Made by a program: the position numbers and the translations under genes. The notes under the pieces were generated by a model. It was not told where the DNA came from. It saw nothing but the letters and a program-made list of their open reading frames with translations, and did no database searches. Shown one piece after another: positions 42,526-54,217 of a DNA stretch of 64,000 nt (positions are counted from its first letter, which is position 1; each line of letters begins with the position of its first letter). This DNA is from Saccharomyces paradoxus (taxonomy: Eukaryota > Ascomycota > Saccharomycetes > Saccharomycetales > Saccharomycetaceae), in contig NC_047490.1 of NCBI RefSeq assembly GCF_002079055.1, positions 186,001 through 250,000 of the forward strand. The letters are read 5' to 3'.

Positions 42526-43848
42526 ATGTCAGAAAATAACGAATTTCAGAGTGTCACCGAATCGACGACTGCTCCAACTACTAACAACCCATACGGCCCA
42601 AATCCCGCAGATTACCTTTCCAATGTTAAGAATTTTCAGTTGATTGATTCAACCTTAAGAGAAGGTGAACAATTTGCTAACGCATTCTTCGATACTGAAA
42701 AGAAAATTGAAATCGCTAGGGCTCTGGATGATTTTGGTGTTGATTACATCGAGCTGACCTCACCCGTAGCATCTGAACAGTCCAAAAAGGACTGTGAAGC
42801 TATATGTAAACTAGGCTTAAAGGCCAAGATTCTTACGCACATCCGTTGTCACATGGATGACGCCAAAGTCGCCGTAGAGACTGGTGTCGACGGTGTCGAC
42901 GTCGTCATCGGTACCTCCAAATTTTTAAGGCAGTACTCCCACGGTAAGGATATGAACTACATTGCCAAGAGCGCTGTTGAAGTCATTGAATTCGTCAAAT
43001 CCAAAGGTATTGAAATCAGATTCTCCTCCGAAGATTCCTTCAGAAGTGACCTAGTTGACCTTTTGAACATCTATAAAACCGTTGACAAGATCGGTGTAAA
43101 TAGAGTCGGTATTGCTGACACAGTTGGGTGTGCTAACCCAAGGCAAGTATATGAACTTATCAGAACTTTGAAGAGTGTTGTCTCATGTGACATTGAATGC
43201 CACTTCCACAACGATACTGGTTGCGCCATTGCCAACGCCTATACAGCCTTGGAAGGTGGTGCCAGATTGATTGACGTCAGTGTACTGGGTATTGGTGAAA
43301 GAAACGGTATCACTCCTCTCGGTGGGCTCATGGCAAGAATGATTGTTGCCGCACCAGAATACGTCAGATCCAAATACAAGCTGCACAAGATTAGAGATAT
43401 CGAAAATCTGGTAGCTGAAGCTGTGGAAGTTAACATTCCATTTAACAACCCTATCACTGGGTTCTGTGCATTCACCCATAAGGCAGGTATTCATGCCAAG
43501 GCCATTCTAGCGAACCCATCTACCTACGAAATATTGGACCCTCACGATTTCGGTATGAAGAGATATATACACTTCGCTAACAGATTAACAGGTTGGAATG
43601 CAATCAAATCGAGAGTCGATCAATTGAACTTGAATTTGACGGACGACCAAATCAAGGAGGTTACTGCTAAGATCAAGAAACTGGGTGATGTGAGACCGCT
43701 AAATATTGATGACGTAGACTCCATCATCAAGGATTTCCATGCTGAATTGGGTACTCCAATTTTAAAACCGGTAAATAAGGGCACTAATGAAGAAAATATA
43801 GATGTTTCCAACGGGCATTTATCTAAAAAGGCGAAGGTTACCAAATAA
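42526..43848 (+). CDS. LYS21: Lys21, homocitrate synthase
   Basis: 440-residue enzyme that condenses acetyl-CoA and 2-oxoglutarate to homocitrate, the first and lysine-feedback-inhibited step of the alpha-aminoadipate pathway. Seen here: the HMGL-like TIM barrel starting with [11 protein letters not shown] (from residue 39), the metal-binding HFHND motif (His226, His228), GERNG, and a Lys-rich C-terminus (KKAKVTK) that fits the nuclear location known for this enzyme. Lys20 is the duplicate; gene order and the tail identify this as LYS21. An overlapping out-of-frame ORF that begins at 42359 is not real. Confidence 0.96.
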   Translation: MSENNEFQSVTESTTAPTTNNPYGPNPADYLSNVKNFQLIDSTLREGEQFANAFFDTEKKIEIARALDDFGVDYIELTSPVASEQSKKDCEAICKLGLKAKILTHIRCHMDDAKVAVETGVDGVDVVIGTSKFLRQYSHGKDMNYIAKSAVEVIEFVKSKGIEIRFSSEDSFRSDLVDLLNIYKTVDKIGVNRVGIADTVGCANPRQVYELIRTLKSVVSCDIECHFHNDTGCAIANAYTALEGGARLIDVSVLGIGERNGITPLGGLMARMIVAAPEYVRSKYKLHKIRDIENLVAEAVEVNIPFNNPITGFCAFTHKAGIHAKAILANPSTYEILDPHDFGMKRYIHFANRLTGWNAIKSRVDQLNLNLTDDQIKEVTAKIKKLGDVRPLNIDDVDSIIKDFHAELGTPILKPVNKGTNEENIDVSNGHLSKKAKVTK

Positions 43849-44296
43849 TCTCATACAAAATACACATACTTCAAACATACATATACTAGGCGTTATCAAA
43901 TGTCAAGTACTAAGTATTACCAATTAATAAAACTATTATGTACGTCAATGTTATTTAATGAACTATTCCTGCTAATTGATCAGGTATCCAATTAAGGCGA
44001 TTGCGCTCCAGCTTGAAGGCGGTGTTTAATCAATCGAGACCAGTAAACATTGGCTGTGCACGATTCCCAAGGATATTGTACTCTCTTACGGGATATTTCC
44101 ATTTTGCAATACAATCACTACATACGTCAAATGGTCGATTTCTATTTGCCAACTATTTCAAGCATCATTATTATCTTTTAGGGGGCAGCTGGGGATTTAT
44201 TATATTTAATACAATCGTACCTGAGAAGTTTAAGCTGTCCTTTGTAAATAACAAGAAGCATCATTACTCAATCATCCGATCGCGTACTCTATCAAA
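43849..44296. other. LYS21-STF1 intergenic region
   Basis: 448 bp with the LYS21 3' end and the STF1 promoter. It contains ACCAATTA (43919-43926), an exact Hap2/3/4/5-type box, and a second TCCAATTA (43987-43994). An open frame (44001-44303) begins at TTG and overlaps the STF1 start out of frame; I discount it. Confidence 0.5.
43919..43926 (-). promoter_or_regulatory. HAP complex box upstream of STF1
   Basis: ACCAATTA is the reverse complement of the Hap2/3/4/5 consensus TNATTGGT. It lies about 370 bp upstream of STF1, a mitochondrial ATPase regulator, so respiratory control is plausible. Confidence 0.4.
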
Positions 44297-44557
44297 ATGT
44301 TGAACCGCTGTATATCCCGTAATGCCAGGCTGCCAGTAAATTTAAGAGTTGCATCCCGCTTTTATTCTGATGGTCCTCTCGGTGGTGCTGGTCCCGGTAA
44401 TCCACAAGATATCTTTATCAAGAGAGAACGTGCCAAAGAGGATTACTATGCCAGGCAACAAGAGAGGGAACAATTAGCACATGTGAAGGAACAACTTAAA
44501 GAACACAAGAAGAAATTGGAAAATTTAGAAAACAAAATTAATAATCTTTCAAAGTGA
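44297..44557 (+). CDS. STF1: Stf1, mitochondrial F1Fo-ATPase inhibitor
   Basis: 86-residue IF1-family peptide that blocks reverse ATP hydrolysis when the membrane potential falls. Seen here: a basic N-terminal mitochondrial presequence (MLNRCISRNARLPVNLRVASR), a Gly-rich hinge, the conserved inhibitory helix beginning FIKRERAKEDYYARQQE, and a C-terminal coiled coil (KEQLKEHKKKLENLENKIN). It is a duplicate of Inh1. Short, but unambiguous. Confidence 0.96.
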   Translation: MLNRCISRNARLPVNLRVASRFYSDGPLGGAGPGNPQDIFIKRERAKEDYYARQQEREQLAHVKEQLKEHKKKLENLENKINNLSK

Positions 44558-44768
44558 TCGGTCTTTGTTGGGGGCTTAATGTCCTGTAGACACAGTTTGT
44601 ACGTAGAAAAAGCACTCATACCGAATCAAGAATTGGGAGATGAAAGTCAGTGGTATTGTATAGTACTTTTGACTTTGCACATTATATAAAGTATATATGT
44701 CACGAAGATAGGAACACCGTCAGTTAAAAGAACGTCGTCTCCATTTATTTTTTAAATGCTCCTGCAAG

Positions 44769-44802
44769 CCCATACATATTCCACGTAAAACATCCGTACA
44801 CC
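44769..44802 (+). promoter_or_regulatory. Tandem Rap1 sites of RPP1B
   Basis: CCCATACAT (44769-44777) and ACATCCGTACACC (44790-44802) lie in the same orientation 12 bp apart, about 235-265 bp before the ATG. This is the paired Rap1 layout of ribosomal protein genes. Confidence 0.65.
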
Positions 44803-44971
44803 AGACAATTTATTTAAAATGCAAATAGACATAAAGTCTTTTTTATTCTGCGTGCCGCCCGAAGGAGAAATCTTAGAGTTGAAACTTCCGGCTAACGGTT
44901 GCTAAAACCAGTTTCCAATGTAAAGCCAAATAAGCATTTGATATCGAAACCGTAGCCTGTATTTTAAGGTT

Positions 44972-44991
44972 AAATTACAAATTTGTAATTT
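44972..44991. repeat. Perfect 20-bp palindrome upstream of RPP1B
   Basis: The arm AAATTACAAA is followed directly by its exact reverse complement TTTGTAATTT. The palindrome ends 44 bp before the RPP1B start codon. Confidence 0.9.
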
Positions 44992-45035
44992 TAGTTATAC
45001 TTGGAATAACAAAGAAATCAAACAACTAAGAAAGA

Positions 45036-45686
45036 ATGTCTGACTCTATTATTTCCTTTGCTGCTTTCATCCTAGCTGATGCTGGTTTGGAAATCACCTC
45101 TGACAACCTATTGGCTATCACCAAGGCCGCTGGTGCTAACGTCGACAACGTATGTACAAATACAACATAAAACGACTGTGTGACTGCGAAAAGAAAGATT
45201 GGAAAACAATTACCCCGAGAAGAAACGTGAGATTTTGAATAATGGAAGCAGATATGTTTTATGAAACCGTTACTTCCAACCTGACGGAATATTCTAGAAG
45301 GCTATAAATGTAGCTATATTCTTCCACTAATGTATTTATATCATTTTTCCAAATTGATATGTATTTAACAGAAAGCACAAGTCAGGATTAAATCATTCCT
45401 ATGAGGATCCCATTTTACTAACAAACTTAACGAATGACGAGCCTCACTATGGGGCTTGTTATAGGTTTTATTGAATTAGGTCTGGGCTGATGTTTACGCT
45501 AAGGCTTTGGAAGGTAAGGACTTGAAAGAAATCCTATCTGGTTTCCACAACGCTGGTCCAGCTGCTGGTGCTGCCGCTGCTTCTGGTGCTGCCGCTGCCG
45601 GTGGTGATGCTGCTGCTGAAGAAGAAAAGGAAGAAGAAGCTGCTGAAGAATCCGACGACGACATGGGTTTCGGTTTATTCGACTAA
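45036..45686 (+). CDS. RPP1B: Ribosomal stalk protein P1-beta (Rpp1B), spliced
   Basis: 106-residue acidic P1 protein of the ribosomal stalk, which recruits elongation factors. Exon 1 (45036-45149) encodes the helical dimerisation part starting [20 protein letters not shown]. The intron runs 45150-45479. Exon 2 (45480-45686) gives [19 protein letters not shown], an Ala/Gly-rich hinge and the diagnostic acidic end [13 protein letters not shown]. Codon use is strongly biased. Length matches the S. cerevisiae protein. Confidence 0.96.
45150..45479 (+). other. RPP1B intron
   Basis: 330-nt intron with GTATGT donor, exact TACTAAC branch point (45416-45422) and a TTAG acceptor 57 nt beyond it. It falls between codons 38 and 39. 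I see no snoRNA boxes inside. Confidence 0.95.
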
Positions 45687-46187
45687 ACATATAAGGAAAC
45701 TCATTTTTTCTGCGCTGTTTTTTTACCCTTTATGTATCTATATTGACATATAAATAAACCTCTAATCAATTAGTATTTAAATTGTGAGAAATGTGCATAC
45801 GATAGGGCTACGAGAATTTAACCATCTCGTTCCTTACTGGAAGCGTTGCTGCGGGATAACCCCTGGTTGCGGGATATCAGGACGGTCGTCACCATGGCAA
45901 CCAGAAATTACATAAACCCATGGTTGCTCGCCCTTTGATGGCGACGCTCACCGAAGCTTCTCCCGCGCACATTTTTTAAAATTTTTACTCATCGGGAATG
46001 AAAGGTTCTTTGACACATGTTAAGCTCCCTAAGTTAGACATACGTCGGTTCTTACAGGTTACCAGGTTACCAATACAGCTATAAGGTCCTAGAAGCGTAT
46101 AAAATTTGAGCACTTCAGTCTCTCTTACCTTATAACACGGAACGGGGGCAAGGGCACAGCATACAGTAATTTAACATTTTGGTGGCT
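45687..46187. other. RPP1B-YDL129W intergenic region
   Basis: 501 bp, GC-rich for this chromosome around 45840-45965. It contains a Crt1/Rfx1 X-box (45889-45901) and repeated GGTTGC/CCATGG-type words around it. No gene is seen. Confidence 0.5.
45889..45901 (+). promoter_or_regulatory. Crt1/Rfx1 X-box upstream of YDL129W
   Basis: TCACCATGGCAAC fits the X-box TNRCCNNRGYAAC at every position. It lies 286 bp before the YDL129W start and about 200 bp past the RPP1B stop. Crt1 represses DNA-damage genes through such boxes. Confidence 0.65.
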
Positions 46188-47063
46188 ATGGAGCTAAGAA
46201 GTAGACGGAGCGCAGAGGCCTATCTTGTCACGCCTGAAGAACCTGCCAGGAATAAGAATGAATCGAACATAGAATCCGATGAGAGGGTCAGTACTAGGGA
46301 AGCAAAGAGCGAGAACACAAGTGTATTTAGTCCCGCTTACTCTGATATTGCTACTACTGAATCGGCGAAAAAAATTGATGACAATGAATACTACAATTTT
46401 ACTAGTCACTTTATGCCATCTTTGAAAAACACCAGAGAGCTGGAAAACACAATTCTTAATCTCATACAGAGGATAAAGGAAGGCGATGATGGAACCTTGG
46501 TGAGCGAGAAAGATCTAATATTAAGTGTACTTAACAGATCTTTAGCGTCCACATCTCACTGGATGTTGCAGGCCCAGCTATCGGAGTTAAGGGCCACTTC
46601 AGAGGGAAGATATGCAGTGGAGACAAACCTGTTGAAAAAAGAGGTAGAATTTCTAAAGAACAAGACCCCAAGGACCAGCGAAAGTGTAGATTCCGCAAAG
46701 TTGAAACCACTTCTTGAACGACCTTTGAAACGTAAACTTTCATTGCCAGGACTGACGCAAAGGCCATTATCCACTGACGCTAGGCTAGAAGGCGGACATG
46801 GAGGTGTACCGGCAAGCTCATGGAAAACCAAAGTTCCAAAACTCCCTCTTCCTGTTCCTCGATCATCTTTGAACGTTTCTCCCCAAAAAGTCCCGATGGG
46901 TACAGATAGAGGTGAGGAAGATAACAAAGTTGACACACTAGAATTAGTAGAGAACAATAAACCCCATCCAAGGATGAGAAGAAGGAGTGACAATCCAGCA
47001 ACAAACGAATATGTGAGAGTGTTTCACTTGGAGAAAAAGGAACCTAAATCGCGAAAAAAATAA
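46188..47063 (+). CDS. Uncharacterised protein (YDL129W equivalent)
   Basis: 291-residue hydrophilic protein with no domain that I recognise. Seen here: an acidic/Ser-rich N-terminus, a helical, possibly coiled middle (about residues 75-165, with SHWMLQAQLSELRATSEGRY), and a basic Pro/Ser-rich second half that ends in a Lys/Arg cluster (KKEPKSRKK), suggesting nuclear entry or nucleic-acid contact. There is no membrane segment or signal peptide. The start was set at the ATG at 46188; an extension of three codons begins at TTG. Length matches S. cerevisiae YDL129W. An X-box upstream hints at damage-responsive expression. Confidence 0.88.
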   Translation: MELRSRRSAEAYLVTPEEPARNKNESNIESDERVSTREAKSENTSVFSPAYSDIATTESAKKIDDNEYYNFTSHFMPSLKNTRELENTILNLIQRIKEGDDGTLVSEKDLILSVLNRSLASTSHWMLQAQLSELRATSEGRYAVETNLLKKEVEFLKNKTPRTSESVDSAKLKPLLERPLKRKLSLPGLTQRPLSTDARLEGGHGGVPASSWKTKVPKLPLPVPRSSLNVSPQKVPMGTDRGEEDNKVDTLELVENNKPHPRMRRRSDNPATNEYVRVFHLEKKEPKSRKK

Positions 47064-47807
47064 TATACTGCTAGAAAAAACATCATAAAACCTCAAGCAC
47101 TTTTTTCTGTATGAGGTCAAACACATTATTTTCTAATAATATTCTTTTCTCTTTATTTCTGGTTCACTCTCTTAAAATTCCCTAGAGAAGAGTATACCCT
47201 TCAATTCTTCAGTCACGAATTTTATTTTTACTTTCAACCTTTATCGTACATCTTCAATCTAATGCCTTCAACTGTTTGTAATTTTAGTATAATTTGAAAC
47301 GGAAATTTCTCAAAGGTGTAAGAAAATTGAAATTTTTTCTTCCACTGGACTTCATGAAAACTCTCAGTTTTCAGAGGGACAATTATTTTCCTGCTTGGCT
47401 TTTGTCAAGAGAACAATTTTGTAGTATTTAAGTTCTAATTTAATGTTATATATACCTATCTAATAATTTTTTTTCAATTAGAATGTTTTTCTTACAACGT
47501 TGATCCCTCGTCATCCTCACTTCCGAACTTTGATGAATATGAGATACGTAATCGGGAATGTTTTGTGAAGTAGTTGACGTAGTTCCTTTTTCGTAAATTG
47601 GACTGGACGGCTTGATCAGAATTCCCGAAAAATAAAAATTTCCCTCACGAGGATATGGAAAGCACAATCGCACAGCAATGTCTTGTCTCCTCAGAGAATG
47701 AAGGAACTTTGCGTTTTTCTAAACTTTAATAGTAATAATAAACATACAGTTAATCTCAACATATTCCATTCATCAACTCTTGATAGAAGAAAAATAACAT
47801 CGATACA
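47064..47807. other. YDL129W-VCX1 intergenic region
   Basis: 744 bp, AT-rich. It includes a perfect 8-bp inverted repeat with a 3-nt loop (47355-47373, TGAAAACT...AGTTTTCA). The open frame at 47446-47673 (minus strand) has no protein character. No known Crz1-type site is evident. Confidence 0.45.
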
Positions 47808-49043
47808 ATGGATGCTACTGCCCCACTATTAACTGTTGCCAACAGCCATTCTGCCCGCAATCCAAAGCATACGGCATGGAGAGCAGCTTTGTATGATTTA
47901 CAGTATATTTTGAAAGCATCTCCTCTGAATTTTCTATTAGTATTTGTTCCTTTAGGCCTGATTTGGGGACATTTCCAATTATCTCATACATTGACATTTC
48001 TTTTCAATTTCTTGGCTATCATTCCATTAGCAGCTATCTTGGCTAATGCCACGGAAGAGTTGGCTGATAAGGCTGGTAACACCATTGGTGGACTCTTAAA
48101 TGCTACTTTTGGTAACGCTGTGGAACTGATCGTTTCTATCATTGCCCTGAAAAAGGGTCAAGTGAGAATTGTGCAGGCTTCGATGCTAGGTAGTCTTCTC
48201 TCTAATTTGCTGCTAGTCCTTGGGTTCTGCTTCATATTCGGTGGATACAATAGAGTCCAACAGACATTCAACCAAACCGCTGCTCAAACAATGTCATCAT
48301 TACTTGCCATTGCATGCGCATCTCTTTTGATTCCTGCTGCATTCAGAGCCACTTTACCACATGGCAAGGAAGATCATTTCATTGACGGAAAAATATTGGA
48401 GTTGTCTAGAGGCACCTCTATTGTTATTCTTATCGTTTACGTTTTATTCTTATATTTCCAGCTAGGAAGCCACCATGCCCTTTTCGAGCAACAAGAAGAG
48501 GAGACCGATGAAGTCATGAGCACCATTTCCAGGCAACCACATCACTCTTTGAGTGTCAAGTCATCATTGATGATACTTTTAGGTACAACTGTCATCATCT
48601 CTTTTTGCGCGGACTTTTTAGTCGGTACGATTGACAATGTTGTTGAATCTACCGGGCTTTCTAAGACATTTATAGGTTTAATTGTCATTCCTATTGTGGG
48701 TAATGCTGCAGAGCATGTCACATCCGTCTTGGTAGCTATGAAGGATAAGATGGATCTAGCGCTCGGTGTCGCTATCGGTTCCTCTTTACAAGTTGCCCTA
48801 TTTGTTACACCATTCATGGTCCTTGTAGGCTGGATGATCGATGTTCCAATGACGCTAAATTTCTCCACTTTTGAAACCGCCACTCTTTTTATCGCTGTTT
48901 TCTTATCCAATTACTTAATTCTCGATGGTGAATCAAACTGGTTGGAGGGCGTCATGTCTCTGGCTATGTATATTCTGATTGCAATGGCTTTCTTCTATTA
49001 TCCAGATGAAAAAACCCTTGACTCCATCGGAAATAGTTTATGA
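47808..49043 (+). CDS. VCX1: Vcx1, vacuolar H+/Ca2+ exchanger
   Basis: 411-residue CAX-family antiporter of the vacuole that removes cytosolic Ca2+ using the proton gradient. Seen here: about eleven membrane segments and the two inverted alpha-repeat motifs that form the ion site, NATEE (Asn80-Glu84) and GNAAEHV (Asn299-Glu302-His303). An acidic cytosolic linker ([10 protein letters not shown]) separates the two halves. Length equals the S. cerevisiae protein. Confidence 0.97.
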   Translation: MDATAPLLTVANSHSARNPKHTAWRAALYDLQYILKASPLNFLLVFVPLGLIWGHFQLSHTLTFLFNFLAIIPLAAILANATEELADKAGNTIGGLLNATFGNAVELIVSIIALKKGQVRIVQASMLGSLLSNLLLVLGFCFIFGGYNRVQQTFNQTAAQTMSSLLAIACASLLIPAAFRATLPHGKEDHFIDGKILELSRGTSIVILIVYVLFLYFQLGSHHALFEQQEEETDEVMSTISRQPHHSLSVKSSLMILLGTTVIISFCADFLVGTIDNVVESTGLSKTFIGLIVIPIVGNAAEHVTSVLVAMKDKMDLALGVAIGSSLQVALFVTPFMVLVGWMIDVPMTLNFSTFETATLFIAVFLSNYLILDGESNWLEGVMSLAMYILIAMAFFYYPDEKTLDSIGNSL

Positions 49044-49536
49044 GTAAGAACAGTAGCACGAATATCCCTCCTTCTTATCTATTTTTATGTTTTATCTTTT
49101 CCATAATTCTATTAATGGACCACTACAAATGATGATTATGACTATAAAGTCATTCTTATGATCGTTATATTATACATATCTATATTTACACAATTAGTTT
49201 TATACTGAATTTATCAGAAAAAAAGTTTTTAAATCAACGAAATCTCTCGTGCTCTTTTCGAAACTCAAATTCTGCAACATTTCCATTCTGGTAAAAGGTC
49301 TAGTATTACGAAGCTTCTCAACTACAGCTCGTGTTCTTCTTCCAACACGCCAGATGCTTTAGCGCACGGTTCAGGGTAATGCTATTTATTATTTATGAAA
49401 TGACAAGGATTTTGCTCAAATTCATAGGACTCCAAAATTTTACACAACAGAATTTCGTTATGTAGCATGTTTCACAAGTTCAAAGCAAATATAAAGAGGC
49501 TATGAGACACGAACCCCTTTTTAACGGGTTTTAGTT

Positions 49537-49606
49537 TGGCATTCCCAACCTAGAATGCCAGCTGAAACACATTCCTGTTACCTCTGCCACGGCATTCTAG
49601 CTGAAA
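49537..49606. repeat. CATTCY inverted/direct repeat cluster
   Basis: TGGCATTC (49537-49544) and GAATGCCA (49553-49560) form an 8-bp stem with an 8-nt loop. CTAGAATGCC (49550-49559) is the exact reverse complement of GGCATTCTAG (49591-49600), and AGCTGAAA occurs directly at 49560 and 49599. Four CATTCY words (Tec1-type) fall in 59 bp. Confidence 0.8.
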
Positions 49607-49682
49607 AAAACCAAGCAAATATCGCATAAAAAAATGGCCAGCTATAGAATAAAATTAGCCCAGCTACTATTTTTATAGTGTC

Positions 49683-49721
49683 TTTTCGTGACGCGAAAAG
49701 AGAGTTCACGTAACACGAAAA
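49683..49721. promoter_or_regulatory. Three SCB elements of PCL2
   Basis: TTTTCGTG (49683-49690), CGCGAAAA (49692-49699) and CACGAAAA (49714-49721) are SBF-type CRCGAAA sites packed into 39 bp, about 370-410 bp before PCL2. Confidence 0.75.
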
Positions 49722-49723
49722 GT

Positions 49724-49798
49724 GCTGGTACAGGTAGAATTTTTTGGCGGACGCTGCGGTCAATTCTACGCTCGAAGGTCCTTACAGGTCTGGCTGGT
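49724..49798 (-). promoter_or_regulatory. Two Swi5/Ace2 sites of PCL2
   Basis: GCTGGT (ACCAGC on the minus strand) at 49724-49729 and 49793-49798. PCL2 belongs to the Swi5-controlled cyclins in S. cerevisiae, so these fit the known wave of late-mitotic expression. Confidence 0.55.
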
Positions 49799-50090
49799 TA
49801 CCTAGTTAGTGCAAATTGCGAAGAGATCTATTGTTCCCTCGCACGCCATCGGGCTAGGTTGTAGTTGTAACTTCGGGGACGTGTGAGACTTTTCCCAAAC
49901 TTGTTACAGGTTGATCGATTTACGCATCTAATGCAAGTTCGACTGCTTCTTAAGTGGTTTTTTCTTATCCTTATAAGATCCCTTTTCTTTCACTCTCTAC
50001 AGTTCTCCTCCATAAAAGTAAGGCCTGGTGCTAAACAACCTGAACCGCAAGAGGAACTTGAACACGGCAGCAATTTTTTTACTCTAAAAA

Positions 50091-51020
50091 ATGTCAAACT
50101 ACGAAGCTTTGCTACAATTTAATAGGAAGGCTGTATCTAAGGAAATGGTGCAATATCTAGCATCAACTACAGCTTCTATTATCAAAATTAAGAAAACGAA
50201 TAGTATGATAGATATCGCACTACCAGCACCACCGTTGACTAAATTTATCAACCGGTTGATCAAGCATTCTAACGTTCAAACTCCGACTTTGATGGCCACC
50301 TCTGTATATTTAGCTAAATTAAGATCAATAATACCGAGTAACGTTTATGGTATAGAGACCACTAGGCATAGAATATTCTTGGGATGTCTAATATTAGCTG
50401 CGAAGACGTTGAATGACTCTTCTCCTCTTAACAAGCATTGGGCCGAATATACTGACGGCCTGCTCATACTACGAGAGGTTAACACCATAGAAAGGGAACT
50501 ACTAGAATATTTTGATTGGGACGTCACCATTTCCACGGATGATTTAATTACATGTCTCTCGCCATTTTTGAAGCCTATCAAAGAGGAGAAGCTGTACAAA
50601 TCGCAAAGAGACCGTCACACGCTGAACAGTCCCTCTGCTCAAGAAAAGGATATGGTAGACAAGTCATCCTCTTCCCATTCGCGCTCCTCGTCTAATTTGT
50701 CTATTCCATCTTTGGCTTCCACTTCGACCCTCTCCACATTGGAATCCAGAAGATCCAATTTGTCCAACTATAGCAATAGAATACGAACTTTACCAGAACT
50801 ACATGAATCCAATGATATTAGCGACAAGTTTTCTCCGCGAGAATACAATATATACTCCAAACAGAATAACAAGGAAAATAGAAGGCCAATACCGACAAGT
50901 AAGCCGTTCAATTTCAGTAAAGCACGTCCTGTGATCTTGAAAACTGGCTTGGATAAACCGATGATTAACGAGGATTCAAGAGTGAAGAAATCAAATTGGT
51001 CAAATTTCTTCAAATCGTGA
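50091..51020 (+). CDS. PCL2: Pcl2, cyclin for the Pho85 kinase
   Basis: 309-residue G1 cyclin of the Pho85 CDK, involved in morphogenesis and G1 progression. Seen here: the cyclin box over about residues 40-150, including the Pcl1/2-type LTKFINRLIKHSNVQTPTLM and the 'RHRIFLGCLILAAKTLND' core, followed by a Ser/Thr/Asn-rich, likely phosphorylated and unstable C-terminal half. I recall 308 residues in S. cerevisiae. Pcl9 is the duplicate; gene order and the SBF-rich promoter favour PCL2. Confidence 0.95.
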   Translation: MSNYEALLQFNRKAVSKEMVQYLASTTASIIKIKKTNSMIDIALPAPPLTKFINRLIKHSNVQTPTLMATSVYLAKLRSIIPSNVYGIETTRHRIFLGCLILAAKTLNDSSPLNKHWAEYTDGLLILREVNTIERELLEYFDWDVTISTDDLITCLSPFLKPIKEEKLYKSQRDRHTLNSPSAQEKDMVDKSSSSHSRSSSNLSIPSLASTSTLSTLESRRSNLSNYSNRIRTLPELHESNDISDKFSPREYNIYSKQNNKENRRPIPTSKPFNFSKARPVILKTGLDKPMINEDSRVKKSNWSNFFKS

Positions 51021-51346
51021 CTTAAAGATCGAGATTATATCCCACTTCCTTTCCTTCATGACATTATGGGAAAAAGGCGAAAGAACACATATGATCTCAT
51101 ACTGAGGTTATATCGCCCTTTTTCTTCTTGTTTTACATATTAATATAATTACATATACATCAATGCATTTCTTTCTAATAATTTAATTCCCACTTTTTTT
51201 TTTGCCAAATTTGAAAGATAAATATAAAAAAGGGCTATAAAAACATCGTATAATTGGCGATTTATTTTTTATTCACGTATGTTATCGAATTTTTATAGAA
51301 ATGACTTGAATTTACGATTTAAAATAAAAATATTTCTGGCATTTAA
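51021..51346. other. PCL2-CDC48 convergent region
   Basis: 326 bp between converging genes, very AT-rich. It has an 11/11 ARS-core match on the minus strand (51219-51229, TTTTATATTTA) and a second, imperfect one further on. No gene is seen. Confidence 0.45.

Positions 51347-54217
<2,871 letters not shown>

Larger units (their letters stand above)
44558..45035. promoter_or_regulatory. RPP1B promoter region
   Basis: 478 bp between STF1 and RPP1B. It holds two Rap1-type sites (44769-44777 and 44790-44802) and a perfect 20-bp palindrome (44972-44991) close to the start codon. No gene is seen. Confidence 0.55.
49044..50090. promoter_or_regulatory. VCX1-PCL2 intergenic region and PCL2 promoter
   Basis: 1047 bp. 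Near VCX1 it carries an ARS-core match TTTTATGTTTT (49083-49093). Further on come a cluster of CATTCY words within an inverted repeat (49537-49606), three SCB elements (49683-49721) and two Swi5/Ace2 cores (49724-49729 and 49793-49798). Together these mark a dense cell-cycle promoter for PCL2. Confidence 0.55.

Noticed and set aside
42359-42643. 94-codon frame overlapping the LYS21 start
   Set aside because: It is out of frame with the well-established LYS21 start and has no family likeness.
44001-44303. 100-codon frame before STF1
   Set aside because: It starts at TTG and runs into the STF1 start out of frame; no homologue is recognised.
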